Shown here piece after piece: positions 23,755-31,124 of a DNA stretch of 33,110 nucleotides. This DNA is from Acidimicrobiales bacterium AG-410-I20. GTDB lineage: Bacteria > Actinomycetota > Acidimicrobiia > Acidimicrobiales > MedAcidi-G1. The DNA lies in contig QCKS01000014.1 in NCBI GenBank assembly GCA_003215175.1, positions 1 to 33,110 of the forward strand, given 5' to 3'. Numbering within the stretch: the stretch's first letter is position 1; every line of letters starts with the position of its first letter. Position numbers and translations under genes: made by a program. The notes beneath the pieces were generated by a model. That model was not told the origin of the DNA, searched no databases, and was given only the letters and a program-made list of their open reading frames with translations.

Positions 23755-24858
23755 TTATTTTGACGTATAGATCTTTATTCCTTCATTTTCTTGTTCAGAA
23801 AATTCACCTAAGAACCGTAGGTGTAAAAGATGGGCGTAGGTTTCGCTTGCAGCCATATCTCCCCACGACCGCTCTTTAAAAAGCCTTCTCATAAATATTT
23901 CAACTGAAGCAGACCCTAATTCATCACCAGCTTCACGAATTAAATCTAGACGGTCAATATGGTGCTCAATGATGCTGTCAGCTCTTCCAGATAAGTCTGT
24001 AAACGGATGACCATGTGCCGGTAATACCTGAGAAACATCAGAAAATTCATGCATACGCTTTAAAGACTCAAAGAAAGTAGCCAGCGGATCGTCAAGTGTT
24101 GTTATTCCACCAATATGTGGAGTAATTGTTGGAAGAACATGATCTCCAGAAAGAAATATTCCATCAACAGGATCATAAAGACAGAGATGATCATGAGTGT
24201 GACCAGGTGTATGTACCGCTAACCAACTTCGTTTACCAAGAGTCACTTCTTGAAGATCATCTACCATCCAATTCGCTTCAGGAGGTCTAAAAATTTTGCT
24301 GTTTATACCAAATCCAGTAGCACCCCATGCTCTGATCTGTTCTGAACTTGGAGGTTCACGGTCTGTTCCCCATGGGTTTTTCCGGCGCATGTGATTTCGA
24401 AATTTTTCAATGTCTTCATCGTCGGCAAGATCAAGAGCAGATATATCCGGATCTTCAAAATACTCAGTTGGATCGGGAGGAGCATAGGCAGAACTGAAAT
24501 CTGTATGAGTGAGAACTTTTAATTCATGATCTGCTTGTAAGCGATGAACGCCTCCGTAATGATCAGGGTGGCTATGAGTTACAACAGCAGTATGTACATC
24601 TTTTATGTCTGCGCCAAGTTGGTTTAGGCGAGATTTAAGCGCCGCCCATGATTCTTCACTTGGTAGACCTGGGTCAACTAAAGAAAAGCCTTCATCATCT
24701 TCAAGCGCATAACAGTTAACATGACCCAGACCTGGCATAGAAACAGGTAATTGCATTCGATAAATACGATCACATATTTCGGTAACAAGCTCATTGGCTG
24801 GTTCTTGTTCTTCTCTTGTTGGCTTGACGGCTTGTAACTCGTCGTGCGCGTGTGTCAT
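23755..24858 (-). CDS. Metallo-beta-lactamase-fold hydrolase
   Basis: A 367-residue MBL-fold protein. The metal motif THSHPDHYGG has His95, His97, Asp99 and His100, with further ligands in TPGHTHDH, the Asp of SGDHVLP and the His of PAHGHP. A helical region at the C-terminus (about 300-360) resembles the winged-helix tail of the LACTB2/glyoxalase II-like group. The insertion of about 50 acidic residues after the metal motif (115-175) is unusual. Likely a cytosolic hydrolase of a thioester, ester or nucleic acid; the substrate is not predictable. AAAGG precedes ATG 24858 by about 8 nt. Confidence 0.87.
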   Translation of the reverse strand: MTHAHDELQAVKPTREEQEPANELVTEICDRIYRMQLPVSMPGLGHVNCYALEDDEGFSLVDPGLPSEESWAALKSRLNQLGADIKDVHTAVVTHSHPDHYGGVHRLQADHELKVLTHTDFSSAYAPPDPTEYFEDPDISALDLADDEDIEKFRNHMRRKNPWGTDREPPSSEQIRAWGATGFGINSKIFRPPEANWMVDDLQEVTLGKRSWLAVHTPGHTHDHLCLYDPVDGIFLSGDHVLPTITPHIGGITTLDDPLATFFESLKRMHEFSDVSQVLPAHGHPFTDLSGRADSIIEHHIDRLDLIREAGDELGSASVEIFMRRLFKERSWGDMAASETYAHLLHLRFLGEFSEQENEGIKIYTSK

Positions 24859-24895
24859 ATTTATTGCCTTTGGTAATTCTTTCGGACTAAAGCGA

Positions 24896-25432
24896 CTAGT
24901 CAGATTTCATAAAGTGTTCGCGATAATAACGAAGTTCAATTATTGACTCCTGAATGTCATTTAATGCTCTATGTCCTCCAACTTTCTTTGGAGCCTTATC
25001 TAAGATGTCAGGGCTCCATCTTCTAACTAATTCTTTTACAGTAGATACATCAACACAACGATAGTGAAGAAAATCATCAATTTCAGGAAATGCTTTAACT
25101 AGAAATCTCCTGTCCGTACCTATGGAGTTGCCACAGAGCGGGATTGAACCGGACTCTTGAATATGAGACTTTAGAAACTGCAGAGTTTCCACTCCGGCTT
25201 GTTCAAGTGAAATTGAAGACTTTTTTATATCGTCAAGAAGTCCGGAGCCTTCATGCATATTTTTAACGTAGTCATCCATAATTGTCAGTGTTTCATCTGG
25301 ATGATGTATTACGAGGTCAGGACCTTCTGCAATGATTTCAAGATTGTCATCCGTAATTAAAGTCGCAATCTCAACAATCACATCTTTCTCAGGATTTAAC
25401 CCGGTCATTTCAAGATCCATCCAAACCAACAT
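24896..25432 (-). CDS. orn: Oligoribonuclease
   Basis: A 178-residue DEDDh 3'-5' exonuclease that degrades the 2-5 nt RNA left by other nucleases, including the pGpG dinucleotide. Catalytic residues are Asp6 and Glu8 (MDLEMTGL), Asp107 (IGTDRRFL), His154 and Asp159 (GGHRALNDI). Length and sequence are typical of actinobacterial Orn. TAGACT lies 6 nt before ATG 25432, so it is probably leaderless. Divergent from dut with 71 bp between starts. Confidence 0.96.
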   Translation of the reverse strand: MLVWMDLEMTGLNPEKDVIVEIATLITDDNLEIIAEGPDLVIHHPDETLTIMDDYVKNMHEGSGLLDDIKKSSISLEQAGVETLQFLKSHIQESGSIPLCGNSIGTDRRFLVKAFPEIDDFLHYRCVDVSTVKELVRRWSPDILDKAPKKVGGHRALNDIQESIIELRYYREHFMKSD

Positions 25433-25438
25433 GTTTTA

Positions 25439-25444
25439 AGTCTA
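25439..25444 (-). promoter_or_regulatory. Putative -10 element of orn (leaderless)
   Basis: TAGACT on the minus strand, 6 nt, then ATG 25432. Confidence 0.45.
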
Positions 25445-25490
25445 TGTCGGTTTACTGTCACTGAATCATGGTCAACGCCTTATTGAAGCG

Positions 25491-25496
25491 TAAGAT
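25491..25496 (+). promoter_or_regulatory. Putative -10 element of dut (leaderless)
   Basis: TAAGAT, 7 nt, then ATG 25504. It decides for the 25504 start over the upstream ATG at 25468. Confidence 0.45.
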
Positions 25497-25503
25497 CAGA
25501 ATC

Positions 25504-25944
25504 ATGATGGAAATTCCAATTACACGTATTGATTCTGACCTACCCCTTCCAAAGTATGCAAAAGAAGGTGATGCAGGAGCAGACCTAGTTTCAAACGAAA
25601 ATATCACTCTGCCACCTGGGGGAGGCCGTGCTCTTATCTCAACCGGTATAGCGATTGCTATTCCAGAAGGATATGCAGGATTTGTTCAACCACGAAGTGG
25701 GCTTGCATTCAAACACGGTGTTACCTGTTTAAATACGCCAGGTCTTATCGATTCCGGTTATCGAGGTGAATTGAAAGTTCTATTAATAAACACTGACCCA
25801 GATACCCCATTTGATGTAGTCAAAGGCGAGAGAATAGCTCAGCTTGTTATCCAAAAAGTTGAATCTGTGGTATTTAATGAAGTAGATCAACTCGATGATT
25901 CCGATCGTGGATCCGGTGGCTTTGGTTCAACTGGACGTAAGTAA
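25504..25944 (+). CDS. dut: Deoxyuridine 5'-triphosphate nucleotidohydrolase (dUTPase)
   Basis: A 146-residue trimeric dUTPase that converts dUTP to dUMP and pyrophosphate, protecting DNA from uracil. All five motifs are present: DAGADL (23-28), PRSGLA (63-68), GLIDSGYRGE (80-89), GERIAQL (108-114) and RGSGGFGSTG (135-144). ATG 25504 is chosen because the next-upstream ATG (25468) would add 12 basic residues outside the family fold and because TAAGAT is placed at leaderless distance. It probably shares a transcript with the methyltransferase downstream. Confidence 0.96.
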   Translation: MMEIPITRIDSDLPLPKYAKEGDAGADLVSNENITLPPGGGRALISTGIAIAIPEGYAGFVQPRSGLAFKHGVTCLNTPGLIDSGYRGELKVLLINTDPDTPFDVVKGERIAQLVIQKVESVVFNEVDQLDDSDRGSGGFGSTGRK

Positions 25945-25972
25945 AAACCAAATTTAAATAAAGGTCGGTTTC

Positions 25973-26635
25973 TTGAAAGGAAAGATTACAAGACTTCCTA
26001 GTTCTGACGGCAAAGATCTAGCTACTCGTCTTACCCCAGTCACGCATCGAATGCGTGAAGTTACTAATCATCTAGCCGAAGACGGAATATGGGATGCCAC
26101 TTTAACTGAAGAAGTACGACAGCTTTTTGATTCATTAGCTGAAGAATGGACAGCTACTAGAGATCATCCACAACGAAATCTACCAATTCTAGATGCCCTT
26201 AACCGAGGAAAAGTCAAAGGACAAGTAGCTTTAGAACTAGGTGCCGGAACTTGTATATCTGCTCGTGATCTCATCAGTAAATTTGATTCATTCATCGCTA
26301 TGGACCTTTCATTAGCAATGCTAAATAATGCAATTGAGAATGCTCCGCCGTTAGTTTGCGCTGATGGTTCGGCATTGCCCGTAGCAAACGGAGCAATAGA
26401 TGTTCTTATCCTCCAAAATATGTTTTTATTTCCTAAAGAGGTTGAGCGGTGTCTCTCAACGGAAGGATATTTGGTTTGGGTAAATAGCAGAGGACCAGAA
26501 ACACCCATACATCTTCCAGTTGAGAAAGTTGTGCACTCTCTTGAGTCGGCTGCTGGTCATGGATGGGATGCCATCGCTTCTACTTTAGGAGAAGCGACAT
26601 GGGCAGTGATTCAAAGGTCCAAAGTAATTGACTAA
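25973..26635 (+). CDS. SAM-dependent methyltransferase (class I)
   Basis: A 220-residue protein with a Rossmann methyltransferase domain. Motif I is LELGAGTC (87-94), the acidic residue after strand two is Asp111 (IAMDLSLAML), Asp131 sits in the adenine loop (CADGSALPVANG) and the DVLILQNMFLF strand follows. The N-terminal 80 residues are a helical cap. This looks like a methyltransf_11-type enzyme; substrate unknown. The start is TTG 25973 with AAGG upstream, 28 nt after dut; no ATG is near. It ends in a 4-nt CTAA overlap with the convergent gene. Confidence 0.82.
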   Translation: MKGKITRLPSSDGKDLATRLTPVTHRMREVTNHLAEDGIWDATLTEEVRQLFDSLAEEWTATRDHPQRNLPILDALNRGKVKGQVALELGAGTCISARDLISKFDSFIAMDLSLAMLNNAIENAPPLVCADGSALPVANGAIDVLILQNMFLFPKEVERCLSTEGYLVWVNSRGPETPIHLPVEKVVHSLESAAGHGWDAIASTLGEATWAVIQRSKVID

Positions 26636-26901
26636 GAAGAAGTGAAACGTAGAGTTTTTTTCTTACATTTGAGTTCAACAGACACTTCATCATTTTTGAC
26701 CTTATAAAAAGCAGTAATAGTAGATCCCTCTTTAGAAAGTTCTTCTACAGCTTCTTGAATCGTCTGTGTAAAAGACTCAAGATTGTCTGAGTTGATTCGA
26801 TGGATACGAAAAAGAGTTGTTAGCCCAACACGTACAAGGGGAGTAAATGGTGATGAACTCGGTATCTTCAGCGTTACAACATCGTTATTATTTTTACTCA
26901 C
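26632..26901 (-). CDS. Small uncharacterised protein, possible anti-sigma (RsbW-like) fragment
   Basis: An 89-residue soluble protein from a GTG start. The pattern VTLKIPSSSPFTPLVRVGLTTLF (9-31) followed by SDNLESFTQTIQEAVEELS (38-56) resembles the first half of RsbW/SpoIIAB-type HATPase domains (strand-Pro-x(n)-Leu-Val-Arg-helix, then acidic helix with AxxEA). The ATP-lid glycine motifs are absent, so if related it cannot bind ATP normally. It may bind an anti-anti-sigma or sigma factor, or be an unrelated small protein. Assignment is tentative. It lies divergent from the DUF4031 gene. Confidence 0.5.
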   Translation of the reverse strand: MSKNNNDVVTLKIPSSSPFTPLVRVGLTTLFRIHRINSDNLESFTQTIQEAVEELSKEGSTITAFYKVKNDEVSVELKCKKKTLRFTSS

Positions 26902-26947
26902 ACTTTGATTTTGACACTTATTAACCTTGAAAGGGCACCATAGGACT

Positions 26948-27451
26948 ATGACGGTTCTTGTTGATTCCGCGATATGGCCTTGGCGAGGCGAAAACTGGGC
27001 TCATTTAGTTAGTGACAAAACATACGAAGAACTCCATGAATTTGCAGAAACGCTTGGTTTAAGAAGAATGAGTTTTCAAGGCGACCATTACGACATCAAT
27101 AGTCAACTTCGTGAGACAGCAATTCAGAACGGAGCTCAACCTGTAGATGGGCGAGAATTAGTAGCGAGACTAAAGTCTGCTGGTTTACGTTTACCTCCTT
27201 CTCAAAGACCTGGGCGATGGGAAGAACTAGATGCAAAACGTCCAAAAGTTTTTGATGAAGTTATAAATGAGATAGAAACCGATTGGGACTTAGTACACAC
27301 TCAGATGTATAAAAGATCCACAGAATTAGCTTTAGTCCTCGAATGTAGCGGCGGAATAAAATTAGAAGATGCAAATAAGTTTCCAGAGATAGAAACTCGA
27401 ATTACTAACCACAATTGTCGCCTTGAACTTCTAACCAGTGTTTTTGACTAA
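26948..27451 (+). CDS. DUF4031 domain protein
   Basis: A 167-residue soluble protein starting MTVLVDSAIWPWRGENWAHL, which I recognise as the N-terminus of the DUF4031 family. Next come HEFAETLGLRRMSFQGDHYD (about 30-49) and the LPPSQRPGRWEELDAKRP region. Function is unknown. The second half, rich in Glu/Leu, seems less conserved (ENEIETDWDLVHTQMY-like helices). ATG 26948 is preferred over a TTG 21 nt upstream because the family begins with TVLVD. TTGACA at 26911 resembles a -35, though no matching -10 is seen. It converges on the next gene with a 4-nt CTAA overlap. Confidence 0.75.
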   Translation: MTVLVDSAIWPWRGENWAHLVSDKTYEELHEFAETLGLRRMSFQGDHYDINSQLRETAIQNGAQPVDGRELVARLKSAGLRLPPSQRPGRWEELDAKRPKVFDEVINEIETDWDLVHTQMYKRSTELALVLECSGGIKLEDANKFPEIETRITNHNCRLELLTSVFD

Positions 27452-28137
27452 CTATTCGGGCAACTACCATCAAGAATTTCAGCCCAAGGCAATCGACCAG
27501 ACCAAAATTTTATAATTTCTTCTCCATCACTAAGAAACATAATTCTAAATTCTTTATCTGAATCATCTTTTGGAACGTATGCCAACAAATTTCCTGAAGA
27601 GTCTGGAAGTGGCGTCGTAACAATTCTTTCTCCAAACATTTCAATAATTCTTCCTTCAGTGTTCCCGATACCTGCTCCAGATCGAGTAGTTATTTCGGTT
27701 GTATCTATATCGACACGTTCAATAGTCCCATCAATAACCCAGAATGTAATTCCATCCGGTGCATCATCTGGACTCGCGAGATAACACACCTCATTAATTG
27801 GAGTGACAGGAGTAAAACGACTTCCTGCCCGCTGTTGAGCTCGATAAACAGTTAATCCGAAAGTGATTTGATCTAACCCAACGGTGCTTACAGAAGAAGA
27901 ACTATTTAATGTAGGCGCTCTTAAGTTTTCGACCGGTGGAAGTGTCCCAAGGGTTCCTGGATCAAAAGTTGTAGTTGTTGTAGTCGTAGAAGTAGTTGTA
28001 CTTGTTGTAGTAGAGGTAGATGTAGTCGTCGTAGTCGTCACAGAGGTTTCATCGCCGTTAAAAGCCACACACGCACCATAAAACACAACAATAATTACGA
28101 GGATCAAACTAAAGACAAGAATTCCTGTGTTCCGCAT
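27448..28137 (-). CDS. Exported protein with Thr-rich linker
   Basis: A 229-residue protein with an N-terminal hydrophobic helix (MRNTGILVFSLILVIIVVFY) acting as signal or anchor, a 24-residue Thr/Ser linker, then a soluble domain of about 165 residues with no recognised family. That domain contains FGLTVYRAQQRAGSRF, a DGTIERVDIDT strand pattern and GNTEGRIIEMFG, beta-rich in character; the ITFGLTVYRAQQ and GDGI-like layout resembles small exported domains in Actinobacteria. The cysteine at about 23 in YGAC is not a good lipobox. ATG 28137 is chosen because TACTCT lies 6 nt upstream; longer forms from 28155/28158 are possible. Confidence 0.7.
   Translation of the reverse strand: MRNTGILVFSLILVIIVVFYGACVAFNGDETSVTTTTTTSTSTTTSTTTSTTTTTTTFDPGTLGTLPPVENLRAPTLNSSSSVSTVGLDQITFGLTVYRAQQRAGSRFTPVTPINEVCYLASPDDAPDGITFWVIDGTIERVDIDTTEITTRSGAGIGNTEGRIIEMFGERIVTTPLPDSSGNLLAYVPKDDSDKEFRIMFLSDGEEIIKFWSGRLPWAEILDGSCPNS
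27967..28038 (-). repeat. Thr-codon repeat encoding the linker
   Basis: Low-complexity ACN repeats (24 Thr/Ser codons) coding the linker of the exported protein. Different ACN and TCN codons are mixed, so it is not a simple microsatellite. Confidence 0.8.
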
Positions 28138-28143
28138 AGCAAC

Positions 28144-28149
28144 AGAGTA
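28144..28149 (-). promoter_or_regulatory. Putative -10 element of the Thr-rich exported protein gene
   Basis: TACTCT on the minus strand, 6 nt, then ATG 28137. Confidence 0.4.
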
Positions 28150-28192
28150 GATCATCAAAACAAATGATTAAAGTTCGCGCGAAAGGATAGAA

Positions 28193-29047
28193 CTATTTTT
28201 CTAAAACAACTGAATCAAGATCCTCAGCAACAATAAGTTCACCAGTAAAACCACCTTCACGAATATCTCCAATGAATGCTTGCCGATCTTCTTCCGAAAA
28301 TGGTTCAGGAATGAGATGCGTTAGTACAAGAGTCTCAACACCGATTTCTTTAGCTTGAGCACCAATTAATCGAGTGTCCGCATGATAATCAAGAATGAAT
28401 TGTCTTTTTTGAGGTAAGGATTCAATTGCCTCAAACCGCATTGCTTCGTAGATTAAAACATCTGCACCTTCAGCAAGTTCTGCTACTTCATCACAGACCA
28501 AAGTGTCACCGCTAATTGCTACAACACCATCCTGGGATTCAATTCGATAACCAACAGCAGGACAAACCGGTTCATGGCGGACTTTACAAGCTGAAATTTT
28601 TACCTTGCCCGATGACCAAATTTCTGTTACACCAGAAGAAGCTTCAAAAGAGAAGATATCTATTTCTGGATCCTGAGACTTTTTTGAGTGCGCCTTCCTT
28701 ACTTGAATGTCATCATCCCATACATCCAAAACATGAGAAACAAAATTCTTTGCCGGTCCTTCTGGAACAATTACTGGCAAAGGATTGAGGTTGTCTTCTC
28801 GATCCATTATCCATCTTGTCAACAATAAGTCAGCCAGTCCGACTAGGTGATCGCTATGGTGGTGCGTCACAAAAACTGCGTCAAGATCCGTAGGCCATAA
28901 GTCACAAGAATCAAGCCGTTGAGTAGTTCCTCTCCCAACGTCAAATTGCAGCGCCACTTCATCTATTTGAATTAAAACACCAGGACCAGAACGACGTGCT
29001 GACGGAATCGGACACCCACTGCCAGTAATCGTTACAGTGGTTGTCAT
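28193..29047 (-). CDS. MBL-fold hydrolase, RNase Z-like
   Basis: A 284-residue metallo-beta-lactamase-fold protein resembling RNase Z. The metal motif is THHHSDH (His62, His63, His64, Asp66, His67), preceded by TGSGCPIPSARRSGPG, and further ligands are expected in the VRHEPVCPAVGYRI, ISGDTLVCDEV and HLIPEP segments. RNase Z-like exosite features were not recognised. It may cleave tRNA 3' ends, or an ester/phosphodiester. The ATG is 2 nt after the arylsulfotransferase stop, so the two are co-transcribed. Three tRNA genes in the window (Asp, Glu, Lys) lack encoded CCA, so a tRNA 3'-processing enzyme is needed somewhere in the genome. Confidence 0.85.
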   Translation of the reverse strand: MTTTVTITGSGCPIPSARRSGPGVLIQIDEVALQFDVGRGTTQRLDSCDLWPTDLDAVFVTHHHSDHLVGLADLLLTRWIMDREDNLNPLPVIVPEGPAKNFVSHVLDVWDDDIQVRKAHSKKSQDPEIDIFSFEASSGVTEIWSSGKVKISACKVRHEPVCPAVGYRIESQDGVVAISGDTLVCDEVAELAEGADVLIYEAMRFEAIESLPQKRQFILDYHADTRLIGAQAKEIGVETLVLTHLIPEPFSEEDRQAFIGDIREGGFTGELIVAEDLDSVVLEK

Positions 29048-29049
29048 TT

Positions 29050-30858
29050 TTAACAGTCGCTCTCACACAAATCGTCATTATTGGGAACAAAATCCTCCCA
29101 CAGCGGACCGAAATATAGCGAAGGTAACCTCTCGGATCTATAAATCGTAATTGGGACTTCTTCATTTCCGAGTGCAAGATCCCAAACGATCTCACCACCA
29201 GCAGAACCTTCTGGAACAACTTCAATTATTCGTGCTCGTTGAAACCCATCGGGTCGATTCAACCAGATTCCTCCATGAGTAATTAAAACATTGCCATTCT
29301 CAACTCGGTCAGCGTCCCCTAAAAAGGATGCGAAAAGTGGGTCCCCATTAAAATCATCAACCCTATGTTCCCAAAGTTGGGTTGCGCTCCATTCTGCTGG
29401 GTTATCACTTATGTCATTAATCTCATAGAGAACTGCTCTGCTGTAATTTGGAACTTCAGGATTCTCTGGACGGGTATTCGGTCGGAAATTGCCATTGTCA
29501 TAAAGCAAAATAGATCCATCAGATTGAAGCTCAACAGCATGCGGATGATAAAAAGATTCACCTTCAAGAGGTAAAGTCCCTTGTCTACCTAAAATCCAGC
29601 GCACACTTGTTTGAGGCCCCAATTCCTCAAGATGATTAAAAGCAATTATTTGATCTGTATGACGCGATGACACCAAAATTGCATCTCTTTTTTCGTCATA
29701 AATTACAGCATTCGCATGAGTCCAATCTCTAAAATCAACGCTTTCAAAAAGCCCATCTACGTTGCAAATCCAATTACCAGGTAGCTCTTCTACATCAAGG
29801 ACGTCCCATAAATCCCAGGTCCTAAGCGTTTCTCCATCAGGAGTGAATTCAACAATGACGTCACTGGTAATTTCGAACTCTGCTTCATCTCCTGGACAAA
29901 GAACCTCTCTCAGATCTGATGAAACTTTATGATTCGTCGTAGATAATCCAAGAAGGTTCCCATTTGGCATAGGAAACACCTCATGGTGGAAGGAAGTTAA
30001 ATTGACCCAATCAGGTTTCACAAAAACAGGATCAGGGTCTCCTTCGTTACCGTTTGTAGCTTCCCCAAGCATTTCAAAAGCAGCTAGAGCATCAGCACGC
30101 CTAAATTCCATCTCAATTTCTGGAGGCTCAGGGTCAACTTGCCAATTATGAGTTACATTGCCGAGCAAATCAAACTCTCTTGCTCCAACAGGAAAGTACT
30201 GTGAAATAAAAGTTCCTCGTTCAGTAGCTTGCACCGCACCAGTAGTACCAGTGTTCTGATACCAGAAAACAATTTGACCTTCATGATCAAGACCGATCAG
30301 AGGCTCTCCTTGACCAAACTCTTCAGGAACAGCCCAAGCGTTGTATTCAATTAAAGTGACTCCTGGTTGTGCGTGCTCAAAATCAACAAAAATATCAAAT
30401 TCTGGAAGGGGATAGTTAATTTCCCCCGAAACGAAATTGCCAGCATCATAGGTTGAACTCAAACCTGCTTCGTCAATCGCTAAAACTTCAATGTTGTATG
30501 AGTGAGATTGACGAAGACCAACAAGAGGTAATGAATGTGCTGACGAAAAAGATGACGTTCGCGGTGTAACTACCTGATGGTTTTCTGAAGTAGCAGTTAC
30601 TTGTACCGCCACCGGCTTCGAAGATTGAATATCTAAAGAAGCAGCGATAGGGCTATAAATTGTTGGTTCAATAGTGATTGATAACACTGGTGGTTGAGTC
30701 GTAGATGAGGTACTAGTGGCTTCTTTAGTCGTTGAAGTAGGCACTATTTCAGTAGTTAAAGATGGATTATTTTGGACGCCATCTTGAACATTTTCAGCTG
30801 AAGAACAAGAAACAACAAAGGAAAAGAGAAAGATTATGCAAACAGTCCTATACCGCAT
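29050..30858 (-). CDS. Arylsulfotransferase-like lipoprotein (ASST family)
   Basis: A 602-residue exported protein. The signal peptide ends in a VVSC lipobox (Cys18), followed by a Ser/Thr-rich linker (about 35-57), a beta-sandwich-like region, and a six-bladed propeller of the bacterial arylsulfate sulfotransferase family (PF05935), which moves sulfate between aryl esters and phenols. Candidate catalytic histidines are His291/292 (FHHEVFPMPNGN), His381 (DWTHAN), Arg399-His400 (SSRHTDQI) and His438/440 (YHPHAVEL), followed by LLYDNGN. Several Cys (321, 365, 597, 602) may form disulfides. TAGCCT lies 6 nt before ATG 30858. The sulfatase at 2.1 kb is far away, so a shared pathway is unproven. 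Confidence 0.85.
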   Translation of the reverse strand: MRYRTVCIIFLFSFVVSCSSAENVQDGVQNNPSLTTEIVPTSTTKEATSTSSTTQPPVLSITIEPTIYSPIAASLDIQSSKPVAVQVTATSENHQVVTPRTSSFSSAHSLPLVGLRQSHSYNIEVLAIDEAGLSSTYDAGNFVSGEINYPLPEFDIFVDFEHAQPGVTLIEYNAWAVPEEFGQGEPLIGLDHEGQIVFWYQNTGTTGAVQATERGTFISQYFPVGAREFDLLGNVTHNWQVDPEPPEIEMEFRRADALAAFEMLGEATNGNEGDPDPVFVKPDWVNLTSFHHEVFPMPNGNLLGLSTTNHKVSSDLREVLCPGDEAEFEITSDVIVEFTPDGETLRTWDLWDVLDVEELPGNWICNVDGLFESVDFRDWTHANAVIYDEKRDAILVSSRHTDQIIAFNHLEELGPQTSVRWILGRQGTLPLEGESFYHPHAVELQSDGSILLYDNGNFRPNTRPENPEVPNYSRAVLYEINDISDNPAEWSATQLWEHRVDDFNGDPLFASFLGDADRVENGNVLITHGGIWLNRPDGFQRARIIEVVPEGSAGGEIVWDLALGNEEVPITIYRSERLPSLYFGPLWEDFVPNNDDLCESDC

Positions 30859-30864
30859 TTTTTC

Positions 30865-30870
30865 AGGCTA
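30865..30870 (-). promoter_or_regulatory. Putative -10 element of the arylsulfotransferase gene
   Basis: TAGCCT on the minus strand, 6 nt, then ATG 30858. It sits between the tRNA-Lys and the gene, so transcription may also run in from the tRNA. Confidence 0.35.
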
Positions 30871-30913
30871 CTTGATGGAAATGAATGAAATTAACTTTCC
30901 GCATATAGATTTG

Positions 30914-30986
30914 TGGGCCGCCTGGGGCTCGAACCCAGCGCCTACGGATTAAAAGTCCGTTGCTCTACCCGATGAGCTAGCGGCCC
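30914..30986 (-). tRNA. tRNA-Lys (TTT)
   Basis: Cloverleaf with acceptor arms GGGCCGC/GCGGCCC, D-arm TAGCTCATCGGGTAGAG, anticodon stem ACGGA/TCCGT with loop CTTTTAA (anticodon TTT), T-loop GTTCGAGCC and discriminator A. CCA not encoded. Confidence 0.96.
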
Positions 30987-31112
30987 ACAAGCAGGATAAT
31001 CGGATAACGCCTACGTATTAACATTTATTTAGAAATTTGTTTATTTTTTAATCTAAAACACCTGGTTTTTGGGACTAAATTCCACTTTTGCGGTGATCAA
31101 ATCTTCTTGCTT

Positions 31113-31118
31113 TAGAAT
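31113..31118 (+). promoter_or_regulatory. Putative -10 element of the fatty acid desaturase gene
   Basis: TAGAAT, close to the TATAAT consensus, 6 nt before ATG 31125. TTGCGG at 31088-31093 is a weak -35 candidate with a long 19-nt spacer. Confidence 0.5.
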
Positions 31119-31124
31119 TACTAA

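Noticed and set aside
27884-28081. A plus-strand open frame rich in Val over the Thr-rich linker.
   Set aside because: It is the antisense shadow of the ACN repeat that encodes the linker of the minus-strand exported protein.
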